NCBI GenBank assembly: GCA_034509495.1
Contig: CM067506.1
Coordinates: forward strand, 15,986,528 to 16,050,527
Origin: Acestrorhynchus altus
Taxonomy: Eukaryota > Chordata > Actinopteri > Characiformes > Acestrorhynchidae
Direction: 5' to 3'
Length of the DNA: 64,000 nucleotides
Of this stretch, positions 11,810 through 23,300 are shown in pieces. Position 1 is the stretch's first letter; each line of letters starts with the position of its first letter. A program made the translations under genes and the position numbers. The notes under the pieces were generated by a model that made no database searches, was not told the DNA's origin, and saw nothing but the letters and a program-made list of their open reading frames with translations.

Positions 11810-13072
11810 TAAACACTGCGTTCCAAATTATTGTGCAAATTGGATTTAAGGTGTACATTTTTTGTTTTTCAATTAAACTCATATATGGTTGCGCGTCTCA
11901 GGGCTAATTGGATCACTGAAATCAATCTCAGACACCTGTTATAATTAGTTTGCCACGTGAGCCCAATTAAAGGAAAACTAGATATGAATATAAAATGATA
12001 TTCCACATTATTAAGCAGGCCACAGGTTTCAAGCAATATGGGAAAGAAAAATGATCTCTCTCCTACTGAAAAGCGTCAAGATATTTCTTGAAAACATAAG
12101 CTTGATCACTGTACTGTGAAGAGATTTATGGCTGATTCAGAGCACAGGTGGGTTTCTGACAGACAAATTCATAGGATTAAGAGAGCAGCTATTTGAAGCT
12201 GCTTGTGCCTCTGAAGTCCCACAAACCTCAAAGTGTAGGATCCTCAAGAGGCTTACTGTTACGCATAAAACAAATATTAGTCCACCCCTAACCAATGCTC
12301 ACAAGCAGATATGCCTGCAGTGGGCCCAGACATACACGAAGACTGATTTTCAAAACTAATTGTCTTGTTTACTGATGAGTGCAACCCTGGTCCAGAAGGA
12401 TGGAGTAGTGGATGGTTGGTGGATGGCCACCAAGTCCCAAAAAAACTCAGCAAGTCAGCAAGGAGGTGGCGGAGTTTCCCATTATCATGGGAAGAGAGCT
12501 GGTAGGCCCTTTTAGGGTCTCTGAAGGTTTTTAGATCGACCACTTACTTCTATGGTCCAAAAAGAACCCCCCTTCCATAGTAAAATCATCTTCATGCATG
12601 ACAATGTACCATCTATTTCTGCAAAGAATACCTCTGTGTCATTGGCTGCTATGGGTAGAGAATGAGAGAAACTCATGGTGTAGCCATCATCCAACTCTGA
12701 CCTCAAGCCTATTGAGAACCTTTGAAGTATCCTCAAGCGAAAGATCTATGAGGATAGGTGGGAGTTCATATCAAAATAGCAGCTCTGGGATGCTATTCTG
12801 ACGTCTTGCAAAGAAATTCAAGCAGAAAGTCTCCAAAAACTCAACTCCAAGTTCATTGGATTTAAAAATTGTGAATGTGCTTTGAAAGAAGGGGTCCTAT
12901 GTTAACATGTAATTTGGCCTGTTAAGATGTTTTTGATTGAAATAGCTTTTGATTTCAGTAAATGTGACCTCTTAATGCTGCAAATAAATTTTAATTTAAA
13001 TTCTAATGACTTGAAAATTATGAAAATCATAGAAAAATATCATTTGCATGATAATTTGGAACACAGTGTAGT
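11810..13072 (+). mobile_element. Second Tc1-like transposon, decayed
   Basis: The left end (CACTGCGTTCCAAATTATTG) and the right end in complement (CACTGTGTTCCAAATTATCA) are inverted repeats about 1.25 kb apart. Inside, 12038 begins MGKKNDLSPTEKRQDIS followed by a stop, the usual N-terminus of a Tc1 transposase. Later blocks (around 12340-12400 and 12690-12730, with CAAGCCTATTGAGAACCTTTG for the NPIENL motif) are in several frames. The inverted repeats differ clearly in sequence from those of the element at 6882-8440, so this is another Tc1 family. Confidence 0.8.
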
Positions 13073-13419
13073 AATAAAAATAATAAAATATACAAATATT
13101 ATAGTTTACATATAGCATAAGTATATTTATGATACTGTATCCAAACATTTTTTCACAGCTATTTTTATCAAGTCTCATTAATTAAAATTATTCATACACT
13201 GGCATTTGGGATTAGAGGTGAAATGTGAGGTTAACACAGAATGCTACTTTTGTCTCATCATTTCTTTTCATCTTTAATACCAAATGCTTCAGCACCCAAA
13301 AAAATAACTATTAACTTCACTAATGCCCTTACTCATAGAGGCCACTAAGCCCAACATGACACTGAAGTAATAAAAAAGCTTAATGACTAGATGAAACATA
13401 GCTCCTTTAAAAAAAGCTC

Positions 13420-14088
13420 TCAGTTTCCTGGCTGCTGCAGGTCGAGTCTGTACTCAAACAGTGTGAAGTTGGTGATCCTGGCAGTCAGTCCTGGCATGAC
13501 AAACTCTCTAATCTTCTTGTAACCCACACGTTCATACAGCTTCTGAGCATCTGTCTGGACAACTGAAGTGTAGAGCACCACAGCAGGAAAGCTGCGTTCT
13601 CTGGCAAAGTCTGCTACAGTTCGGCATAGTGCTTTGGCGATGCCCTGGCCCCTGTGGGAGTGCTTCACAGACATCCGCTTGAGCTCCAGACACCCCTCGA
13701 TCTTCTCTGCAGGGAGGCACGCCACTGTGCCCACCACGCGACCCTGGCTCTCAGCTACCCAGAAGCAAGTATTAGGTTGCTCCATGTAGGTCTGCCGGAT
13801 GTGGTCGAGATCCCTATGAAGGGATGTCTGGATGTACATTGTGAACATATAGTTGATTCCCTGCCGGCCTGCAGCCAGGAGGAGAGTGACTGCCAGTATG
13901 GGCAGAAGGAGGGACTTGGAGCTGGCCAGCAGGGCACAAAAAACACACACCAGCAGCATCTGAGTGAGTGGCTGCTTCAGCACATGCAGGCAAGAGGATG
14001 GGACATGTTCGCTCATACCGAGAGTGAAGATGTCCTTGACATCCTCGTCGTCATCATCTTCATAGCGACGGATCTGCACTTCAGCCAT
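13420..14088 (-). CDS. nat8-like: NAT8/camello-like N-acetyltransferase, copy 2
   Basis: Intact single-exon frame of 222 residues. I chose the MAEVQ start because it matches copy 1; an in-frame ATG 24 bases upstream (MFLFVLKAMAEVQ) is possible but lies across what may be a splice acceptor. The layout matches copy 1: membrane segment at about residues 43-73, acetyl-CoA loop HRGQGIAKAL (R146-x-x-G149), conserved FWVAESQGRVVGTVAC and KLYERVGYKKI. By eye roughly seven residues in ten match copy 1; an acidic run (EDDDDED, residues 10-16) replaces DADYED. Same strand and length as copy 1 indicate a tandem duplication later separated by mobile elements. Expected to be an ER/Golgi membrane acetyltransferase with unknown substrate. 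Confidence 0.9.
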   Translation of the reverse strand: MAEVQIRRYEDDDDEDVKDIFTLGMSEHVPSSCLHVLKQPLTQMLLVCVFCALLASSKSLLLPILAVTLLLAAGRQGINYMFTMYIQTSLHRDLDHIRQTYMEQPNTCFWVAESQGRVVGTVACLPAEKIEGCLELKRMSVKHSHRGQGIAKALCRTVADFARERSFPAVVLYTSVVQTDAQKLYERVGYKKIREFVMPGLTARITNFTLFEYRLDLQQPGN

Positions 14089-14942
14089 GGCCTTCAGAAC
14101 AAACAGAAACACAGGATTACATGCTGTAGGCAGATTAAATTCATGAATAGAAAATACACACCATTAAGTTATTGACCAACACAGTAGTTATAACACAGGC
14201 ATGTGGGCAAATGCAGTGACAACAAACTCCCTGACCTTCTTTGTAAAAATTGACTGTGTAAACATTAAAACACATGACGCTTTGCCCTTGCAGAAACACA
14301 GAAAACACTAAACTAAAAAGGTAAAGCATGAACAGTACAAAAACCGATGGAATGATCTGTGAATGCTAGTCATGGTGCGTCTGAAGCCTCCCTGGTTTAT
14401 GAAGTGGTTAGAGTGTTTGGTGTGACTTATGAACATATGGTGCAATGGATATTTTTCTTAAACATCAACCATTACCCCAGTATTCATACACACAGTCACT
14501 GAGCCAGCTTTGGAAAACAGCTGAAACATAAACAGCTCATGTCACATTGGATTTATATAATCAAACTTAAATATTTTATAACATTAATAGACCTCTATTA
14601 TCATTATCCACACAACAAAAACATGTGACATAATGAATGAATAAACTCCACAAAATCATTTTTAAATTTATTATTATGTTATTTTTAGTTATTATTGCCC
14701 ATACTGACACTGATAGTCAAGACGTCATCTCAAACAATGACACAGTAGGGGGTTGGTGTGCAAATAAAGCCTGGAGAAATTAACTTGTTTTAAATCAAAC
14801 TGGATGGAAAGCTTCAGTGGTTCATGAGGCCTCACCTGGCCATCACCAGTGAAGGCTTGTTTTGCCCTTGATTAGTTCATTATCAGCTTTGACAGAAACC
14901 TTAACGTATCGATGTAGGATGATGGTAACACGCGCCATTCTC

Positions 14943-15078
14943 TCAATTTAACAGTCAAGTCCCCTTATTTTAGATCGTTCCCTCGTTTTAATACATTGTT
15001 CCCTCAGTTTAACGATCAACTCCCCTTATTTTAGATCGTTCCCTCGTTTTAATACATTGTTCCCTCAGTTTAACAGTC
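14943..15078. repeat. 61-bp tandem repeat, about 2.2 copies
   Basis: The block CCCCTTATTTTAGATCGTTC starts at 14961 and again at 15022, a period of 61 bases. The copies also share CCTCGTTTTAATACATTGTT and CCCTCAGTTTAAC, with only a few differences. A third partial copy ends near 15078. Confidence 0.9.
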
Positions 15079-15647
15079 GACCTCTTGATCAAACTAACAC
15101 AGTCTTAAACTGGAGATTGGTGTGGAAATGACAGCTGTGCTCTGGAGATAAAAGCCCTAAAGTGAGTCAGTTATGTGAAGCCTGTAACCGGACTGACTGT
15201 GCGGAGTCCGGCACTGACGGTTAAACCAGCAGCAGAGACTCCAACACAAACACTACTAACATCATAAAAGCTACACTGTCTACACCACACTGTACTCTTC
15301 TTACCAACCGCGTTCAGCTGAAAGGGCTGCAGCGTCAACCCGAAAAGACAGTCTGATGTACTGAAGAAATCCCTAAAATACTGTAAAATCCTAAGCATGT
15401 ATCGCTCCTCACCTTCCTTAACGACACAGCCGATCTCCTCAGGTTTGTTACTGCTGCAGCGAAGACCCTTCAAAATAAAAGTCTCAACATCCAGCTGCCC
15501 ACTGATGACTAATAGACTAACATAATAATAAAGTTACATTATCTCTTTATGTTAAGGCATTTCTACTTTATAAAAGGGGCAGTGGTAATAAACTTATAAC
15601 ACTGCTTATAATTGTATAACACTGTTAAAACTCTTATAAAAAAAAAT

Positions 15648-15652
<5 letters not shown>

Positions 15653-15716
<64 letters not shown>
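15653..15716. repeat. (TA)32 microsatellite
   Basis: Perfect TA dinucleotide run. Frames giving Ile-Tyr repeats on both strands are artefacts. Confidence 0.98.
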
Positions 15717-15718
<2 letters not shown>

Positions 15719-15839
15719 GCGAGTTTCAAATGTAAGTGTTAAAAACAAAATACTCAGGGGAAAGATGTCCAGATGCAGTTTAATAGCAATTAATGGCAAT
15801 TAACTGTATTGCTGCTACCACCACATGCATACTACATTC

Positions 15840-16061
15840 TGCACATCTGCTCGGTATATGTAGTCTACATACTTGTACATTTATATATGCCATACTTATG
15901 TATACATATTTATATCCATGCACTCACTTTATATAAATAATACTGCATATTGCACTTCTGGTTGGATGCTAACTGCATTTCATTGGCTCTGTACTGGTAC
16001 TTTGCACAATGACAATAAAGTTTAATCTAATCTAATCTAATCTAATCTAATCTAATCTTAT
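15840..16061 (+). mobile_element. Non-LTR retrotransposon 3' tail ending in (TCTAA)n
   Basis: The segment with TTGCACTTCTGGTTGGATGC, GCTAACTGCATTTCATTGGC and CAATGACAATAAAGTTTAATC closely resembles the segment at 27905-27980, and both end in a short tandem repeat, here TCTAA units. A shared 3' end with a simple-repeat tail indicates a LINE (or a SINE using its tail). The 5' border is not visible. Confidence 0.65.
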
Positions 16062-16159
16062 ATTCCTGTTTTGACTCAACATTAAACACACTGCTTTTTT
16101 ATTTTATGGTGGTTTCCTGGAAAAAAAATAAAATTAATCATTTAAAAACTCTGATTATT

Positions 16160-16205
16160 TTTACTATTATTATTATTATTATCATTATTATTATTATTAT
16201 TATTA
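16160..16205. repeat. (ATT)n microsatellite
   Basis: Imperfect ATT array with one ATC interruption. Confidence 0.95.
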
Positions 16206-17381
16206 AATCTTCCTGGATAGTATTGAATCCTGCCATCAATGCTTTAAAGGGTTTTAAATATAGAACTGTATCTACTCTGTTCCACAGGTTTGATCTGGGT
16301 GTATGTTTGTGAGAGTATGAGTCAAGACTGTTACATAACAGTTTTGGGTTTCCGGAATTGGACTGTTTTACTCCCCATTCCATGACATGTTTAAAAGACT
16401 TGCTGTGGTTTTTTTGTTGTTCTGTAAATTAACAAACGACTGATAATGAACTGTACTGTCAGTGGATAGAATTATTTGTTGCAGTGATTAATTTAACTTA
16501 TTTATTTCTACATTTTGTGTACATACATGCTTATCATCTCTGACAGCTTTCTTTAAACCATTATGCTTTATTTATTACAAAAATGACACTCAGACAGTGA
16601 TGCTTTTTTGTCAATGTATTATTTGTCAATGATCCATAATTCAAATCCATTTTCCATAATAATAAAAAACATATTATTTCTTATTCTGGATAAGATACCT
16701 TAGGTGGAGCTCATGGATAACGGAATCTAAAGCTTGTGCAAGGCTGTTACTGACACAGCAGAACTCCCTCATATACAGTGGTACATTGTTTCCATCAGAC
16801 ACAAACAGATCACCACACACTCAGATCAGAGCAACAATAATTTATGGTGCCTTTTTATACACTGCTACAAGAGTTTCATTTTCTGACATACATGATTGTG
16901 TTTTCTGTAAGTGCATTTTCACCAGTAATCTCTGCTTAATTAAATGATTGAGGGATTAATACAATAATTCAGTGTGACAGGAGTACAGTCAGTCAGGGTG
17001 TTGTAAGGCACAAGTGTCCAAAAATATTTTTCCACTATTTAATAATATTAAACATAGTAGAAACTAAGACACTTGTGGTTCATTGTTGGTGCATGGCAAA
17101 TTAACTGTCTGCATTTGCATCACAACCCCTGTTCCTTGTCCCTACTACTGTAAAGCAACCAAAGTCATAAAATGTCCCATCAAACTGTTCTGTTATGCCT
17201 GCTTGTGTCAATATTAAACTGCGTACAAATTTTGAAAACTTCAGTTGGAATTCACCTTTAATAACAGAAGAAAATGCAGGTCCACTATTAAAAAAAAAGT
17301 CTTAAATTGTCCTTTCCATGTCTGGTATCAAATCTTTGGTTCCAATGAACTGATGTCTGTTTCTTATTCAGTCATTCACAT

Positions 17382-20300
17382 TCATCCCAGATTGATGTCT
17401 CCAGCAAACAAGGTGATGAGGAGGATGATTGTAAATCCAGTTAGCAGGCCGCCATTTTGCAACAGGAAGAATATGACTTTCTCTTTGGAGCTTTTAGTGT
17501 GTGCCATCATTATACTGTTCATCTCTGGGAACTAAAATTGAACACAGAGTTTACATGCATTTTCTATCATTTATATTTCAATGTTATATTATTACATAAC
17601 AACTGTCCCTGTCAGTCTCAAAAATTGGTGTGAACATAGCAGTAACTTTGAAACAAAGCTAATTATTAGGGAACAGATGGTAGTCATAGCTCAAGTTTTG
17701 TATATCAATAGGAATTTAGAGGTAATTACATAATTTAGAGCTATAGGAAAGACACACAGTACATGGAAATAGAAGTTGTGGTCATAAGCACACTTTCAGT
17801 GAGTAAAAGGACTGTGAATTGCAACATTTAGATAAAACCAAAGGACCAGCTGCTTCTGATGACTAAGACAATGACCAGACTGTCTGAAAGAATAGCCCAT
17901 CCACTGGGAAATGTGTGGAAATAGCAGGACTACACATGCAGGAATGCACATTTGTGAATTCATCAGTGTAATCTGCAAGTCATTTGTAAATATATTCTCC
18001 ACAAGTAGTCATGAGTAATTTACTTCAACACAATGGTACAAATCTGAATGCTTAAGGGAAGGACACCTGCAGATTAGTACAAGGTCATACTGATATCAGA
18101 TGAACTTGTGATGAATCATCTAATCTTGATGGGAAGGATTTCTTCCAGAAAGAACATAACCATGATGGGGCACTAAATTTAATGACTGAAGTAATACAGT
18201 CATATGCTATGGCCTTCTCAGTCACCAGATCTTAATTTTGAGATTTTGGCTATGACTATAATAGGCAACATTCTCCACTACTGCTATCAAAACACCAGTA
18301 TACTGTCCTTCCAGTACAGTTCCGGTGCCTCAAAATCTATAACTGAGACATAATACTTTAATTTATCCTAAAGTATTCAGAAAACCTGTTCAAAACTTAT
18401 TTCAGCTATTTTGTGGTGCCCTTATCACTGATATAAGCACTCAAATTTAACACACTTCACAGAAGCACTGCCAGTAGAACAGGGCACTTTACAATAACTG
18501 CACCAAATAACTAAAATAAGTGTTTGCTCTAGGGGTAAAAAAGCTCCAAAGCACTGGGTTGCAGAGCAGTGGAACTGAGCTCATGGAGCTCCATCCAATA
18601 GCTAAGATCCAGAAATGTTCCCCAAATCCTTAGTTCCAGCAACTGACGTAACTGATGGTCTTGTGATTGACACAAGATTGTTACTGCAGCAAAGTCAAAC
18701 AACTCCCAATCAATAGCTTTGTTTTCAGAAGTATTGGATGAGTAAGTGTATAAAACATTTGGACATGTTTGGAGTGTTTTTGAATGGCTTGTTTTAGTGT
18801 AACGTGTTAGTATCTCACCATGTCTGCCAGAGAGATATAGAGGAACATTCCACCTGCAATGGCGAAGATGGCATTTGGAGCGAAGTTGCTTCCCAGCAGA
18901 ATGCCCAGGGCCAAGCCCAGATAGCAGCACATAGCCGACATCAGGTTAAAAAATGCAGCCTGAGGCACACTCATACCAGAGTTCAACAGAATCACAAAGT
19001 CACCTAGAGACAGACAAAAGGGGGCAGGAGAAAGCAAGCGTGAAAGAGAGGAAAAAGCTGTTTGAAAACAGGCACTTTAGGCAGGGTGAAGTCAACCTGT
19101 TTAAAAGTAATTGATACTCCTGACATTTTGCGACGCTGGACAGGTGTGTGTCTTACCTATCTCATGAGGGAACTCTTCACAGAAGATCGCAATAGAGGTG
19201 CCAAAGCCAGCAAGTAGAGAGAGAGTAAAAGAGGCTCCAATGGCCAGTCCATCTATAAAGTTATGCAGTGCATCACTCAGGGTGATCATCCAAGCCACCG
19301 TTTTAATGTTCGACATACGTTCCCCTCGCAGCCAGCACACAACACAAGCATCCTAAACATGCACAAAGGATACACACACATAACTACACAGCAATTAATG
19401 AGAGATTTTCAGGAATTTGAACTTAGCACTTAACCCATCAATGCAGTGAAATACACAAATAAACAATAATGAATACACACATTAGGGGCAGTGAGCACAT
19501 CTGCACCGGTGACCACTTGGGGAGTTAAATTTCTTGCACAAAGGCATTTCAATTGTGCCCTGACAAATCAGGTAATCAAACTGGCAACTTTCCAGTCACA
19601 AGGCTGGTTCCTTAAGCACAGGGCTAAAGCTCTGGACTCTGAGCCACCATTAAGGAACACATTTGTCACATATATTTTACAACCTAAGAGATCCGTCAGA
19701 ACCATCAATGAAAGAATCATGTGGACACAGTAAAGAAATATAACAAGGTTATACACAGTTACGCAATGCTTCTACAGAGATACACAGTGCAGTTTCTGGC
19801 ATGCCAAAGCAAGAGTAGTAATGTTAGTGGTGCTGTTCACCACAGTACAGGTCAGTGGAGTTTCAGCATGCTTTTGATCCTGCTATTTTAAGGTTAACAT
19901 AACACATAATGTTGATGTAAGGACCTGAATTGATCACTTTCTGCACAAAAAACCTAACCAAGTCTCTGAGAACAATACACCAATACATTACTGGCCAATT
20001 TTCCCTAGAAACTACAAATCATTGCTTACTTAGCAGTAAAGGTAAAGAAAGAGGCAGGACATGTTTTCATTTACTGTACCCTACAATAAGTAAAGCTACA
20101 GTATATCACAAGGCATCTAAATACACAAAAAAGCAAAAAAAATAAAAAAATAAAATAATAATAATAAATTTTTAAAAAGTACAAGGATATGGAAAGCTTG
20201 CACAAGCAAACAGTTTATGACATGACACACATTACAGGTCAAACTGTCCTGTGTTCATGTTAATCATTACCTGTCTAAACTAAGCATCTGATAACAATAT

Positions 20301-23300
20301 ACCAATACATCATTGGCCAATTTTGGAAAATCGGAATAAAGAGTAAATAGTTAAAAAAGTGTCATTGTCGCTCCAGAACTGAGGTTAGTTTGTCCAGCTG
20401 TGACCAACGCTCATGCAATGAGGAACATGACTTTAAACATATGCTTATTTGATTGTAAGTATTGACCAATAAGTGGGCAGGGGGCAGGGGCTGTTACCTG
20501 TTCATTGGCTGAGTTGGCAACTGGGTTCACAACAGGGCTCAAGTTTGGGTTGCTTGGCTTCTCCCTGGGGCTGTTTGGGATAACTTCATGGTTGACGTTA
20601 GGGATGACGTTATTGCTAATGTTGCTTATGACAATGTCATTGCTGAAGCTGGTGACTGTCTCATCAGTCATCTGTGGTGAAGGGAAGTGGCTGTGGCAAT
20701 TCTGACGGAGAGGCAAAGGCATGCCATAATGACCTAAAACATTTTACATCAACTGTAATAATTGGAATTTAGCTGTGGTCAAGCTCCTACCTCTGAATCT
20801 GCTTTCAGTGCCATTTTTAAAACTCTCTCTGTAAAGAACAGGATGAAGAACCCACCAAAAATCCAAACAGCATTGAAAACATAGTCATCAGTTTTCGGAT
20901 CAAACCCAAGAGCCTGTTCATTTATTTAAAAAAAACAACAACACAAAATAAGAATATTGAGACTATATTGCACTTATTTATGATTCTTCTTTCTGTAACT
21001 AAACATTTGTCCTTTCATTATTCCCAAATTATTGTTTCTCACCTCCACCATCCTCCTTACCTCAGGAATAAGCTGGAGTACAGCATTGGAGAATAAGGTT
21101 CCTATGGCCACCCCAATAAGGAAGGTTAGAACCTTTGGGAAGTAGGGTTTCTTAGTGAAGGGAACCAAAAGTAAACCCAACAGAGAAGCCAAGTTAATTA
21201 TTGTCACAGCCAAGAAGCTATAACCCCAAACTGCAAGAGAAAGATGCACATAGTTAGTTCCATTAGTGAGAGGGAAATTTCCATATGAATGTGAGCAGGA
21301 TAAAAGGGTGAATGCGAGGCTGGAAATTCAACCCTTTTTCAAAAATCAGCTCTGTTCTGCTCGCAGTTTTACAGAAGCAAAAAGAGCAAGATGTTACAGG
21401 AACAGGTTCTGAACTGTTTGGGACTTTGAGATGTCAATGCCTATTGAAGAAATGAAGAAGAGCATGATAGGACATCCTATGCCCTAATAGCTGAAATAAC
21501 CTCAGTTAGACAATTCCTATAACCATCTACCAGCCTTTCACCTCGAGTTGGAAAAAGCTTCTCACTCCAGAATTCTTTCATCTGTTTTGATGTTTGAAGG
21601 ACATCTTACATACATGTCCCATTTCAAATCACAGCACAGCATCTGAGGGTTTGATCAGATGTTTGGATTAGGATATGATTGGATCATGTATGGCCACAGC
21701 AACCTTAGTTGATCTGCATCCCCCACTAGGTCTTGCAATGTAGTGTGCAAGTAAAGCTGATGGGGTGAGGCTGATACGTAACCAAAATGATTAAGTGCAG
21801 GATTTGTTTCATCCTTTATTTTACTTACTTATGACTTGCTATCTTGTAATTCTGACTTAGTATCTCATTATTATGACTTATGAGCTTTTTATGATAATTT
21901 AATTCATAGGAATGCTTCCATATGAAAAAAAAAACACGTTTGAATATATAATATAATATAATATATAAATAAATTGAGGACAATTATTTTTGATCTTCAT
22001 ATCACACTGCGTTACTCTAAATCCAGTTAAACAGAAGTGATTATTCTATGTAATACAAAGTGTATTAGAAGTACCGACAATATCTTAAATGTAGTCAGAT
22101 AATAAATAGATATTGATCAGATATTATATTAATCATATGCACAGTACTGTGGAACAGTTTATTTTATATTATATATTGATCTTATCTGGGCAGTGAGTGA
22201 TTATTCTAATATTAGTTTATTACTGAGGTAATAAACAGATATTGCTACTGAAAATCGTGGTTTTCAATTACTGTATTCATTAAAGCTCTCCTTAAGGTAG
22301 TCTAGTATTATTTATAATACATTTGCTCATCCAAAACCTGGTTTGGTAAATCATGCTTAGTGATGTTAAATCCGGTGTACCGGTGATAGAATTGAGGCAT
22401 CCATGAGATTTCTGGAATCAACCTTTGTTCTTCAAACTAACTCAAGATCTCAACTACTCTCTTCAGAATGAGAAGTTCTTCTTACACTTTATTGTATTTC
22501 TGAAACTGTGGGGCAAAAAAGTATTTTGTCAGCAACTGATTGTGCAAGTTCTTCTACTTGAGAGAGGTCTGTAATTTTCATCATAGGTACACGTCAACTA
22601 TGAGAGACAAAATTAGAAGAAAAAAAATCCACAAAATCACATTGTAGGATTTTTAAAGAATTTACTTGCAAAATAAGCATTTGGTCACCCACAAATAACC
22701 AAGATGTCTGGCTCTCACAGACCTGTAACTTCTTTAAGAAGCTCTTCTGTCCTCCACTCCTTACCTGTATTAAGACACCTGTCCACAGCCTCAAACAGTC
22801 AGACTCCAAACTCAAACATGGCCAAGACTAAAGAGCTGTCAAAGGACACCAGGAAGAAAATTGTAGACCCACAGCAGGCTGGGAAGATTGAATCTACAAC
22901 AGGCAAGCAGGTTGTTGTGAACAACCAGGTCACATGGCAGGGAGCCACATCAGCTCCACGCAGACTCTCCACCGGTGTTCCACAAGGGTCAGTCCTTGGT
23001 CCTCTTCTCTTTTCTCTCTACACTACTTCTCTTGGTAAAGTAATATCTTCTCATGGTTTTACTTACCACTGCTATGCTGATGACACTCAACTCATCCTCT
23101 CTTTCCCACCCTCCGACACCCAGGTCTCATCCCGGATCTCAGCTTGCCTCTCTGATGTCTCATCATGGATGGCAGCCCATCATCTCAAACTCAACCCCAG
23201 CAAGACCGAACTGCTATTCATTCCTGGAAGCACTGGTCCACACCCTGATCTTACCATTTCCCTTGAGAACTCACTGCACTCTATCTGCTGATGCACGGAG

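Noticed and set aside
15171..15473. 100-residue minus-strand open frame
   Set aside because: No recognisable domain or homology, no intron structure; could at most be part of a non-coding first exon of the nearby nat8-like gene.
18529..18930. 133-residue minus-strand frame overlapping slc39a8 exon 7
   Set aside because: Different frame from the transporter and mostly intronic; no support.
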